In this document: in pieces, positions 5,436-5,451 of the stretch | How the letters are laid out: each line of letters opens with the position of its first letter | Numbering within the stretch: position 1 is the stretch's first letter | Source of the DNA: Pseudomonadota bacterium | GTDB taxonomy: Bacteria; Myxococcota_A; Bradymonadia; UBA4248 | Length of the DNA stretch: 5,451 nucleotides | Direction of reading: 5' to 3' | Assembly (NCBI GenBank): GCA_009786045.1 | Contig: WQTY01000173.1 | Span: 1-5,451 of the forward strand | Notes under the pieces: model-generated | What the model saw: only the letters and a program-made list of their open reading frames with translations | Database searches by the model: none | Told to the model about the DNA's origin: nothing | Program-made: the position numbers and the translations under genes

Positions 5436-5451
5436 CATAGAACTGCTAAGA

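Overview
The window looks like a piece of bacterial chromosome of moderately high GC. All genes that can be supported lie on the minus strand and are read from high to low coordinates. Two predicted lipoproteins (one with repeated Cys/Asp-Pro motifs, one with a long Gly/Ala/Ser tail) flank the housekeeping genes rplY and pth. The Cys motif, of the type 'CxNGxDD..G.xDCxDPxC', is common in secreted proteins of Myxococcota, Bradymonadales and related former Deltaproteobacteria. I therefore infer such a lineage, but no rRNA or other decisive marker is present.

Layout in order of transcription (right to left): (1) 5406-5435, a strong intrinsic terminator that closes a minus-strand gene lying beyond the right edge. 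(2) 5195-5405, a regulatory gap with a candidate promoter and an imperfect inverted repeat. (3) 3146-5194, a 682-aa lipoprotein with three Cys-rich repeats and a calcineurin-type metallophosphoesterase domain with long insertions. (4) 2963-3145, a hairpin-rich gap holding a terminator-like stem, candidate promoters and three small inverted repeats ahead of rplY. (5) 2393-2962, rplY, ribosomal protein bL25 in the long CTC/TL5 form. (6) 2337-2372, an intrinsic terminator. (7) 1593-2201, pth, peptidyl-tRNA hydrolase with all family catalytic residues. (8) 771-1439, a 222-aa protein that may carry a degenerate, catalytically dead GIY-YIG fold. (9) 703-731, a near-consensus sigma70-type promoter. 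(10) 1-659, a lipoprotein with a probable beta-sandwich domain and a run of at least 52 residues made only of Gly, Ala and Ser, cut by the left edge.

The rplY-pth pair is a remnant of the widespread prs-rplY-pth-ychF cluster. Here neither prs nor ychF lies beside the pair, and a terminator separates rplY from pth, so the two are probably not a simple operon. The flanking genes appear to be separate transcription units that work at the cell envelope. I saw no CRISPR array, tRNA, rRNA, transposon or phage gene. The most unusual items are the GIY-YIG-like pseudoenzyme candidate, the Gly/Ala/Ser-tailed lipoprotein, the Cys-repeat stalk on the phosphoesterase and the structured rplY leader. None of these amounts to a demonstrated new system.
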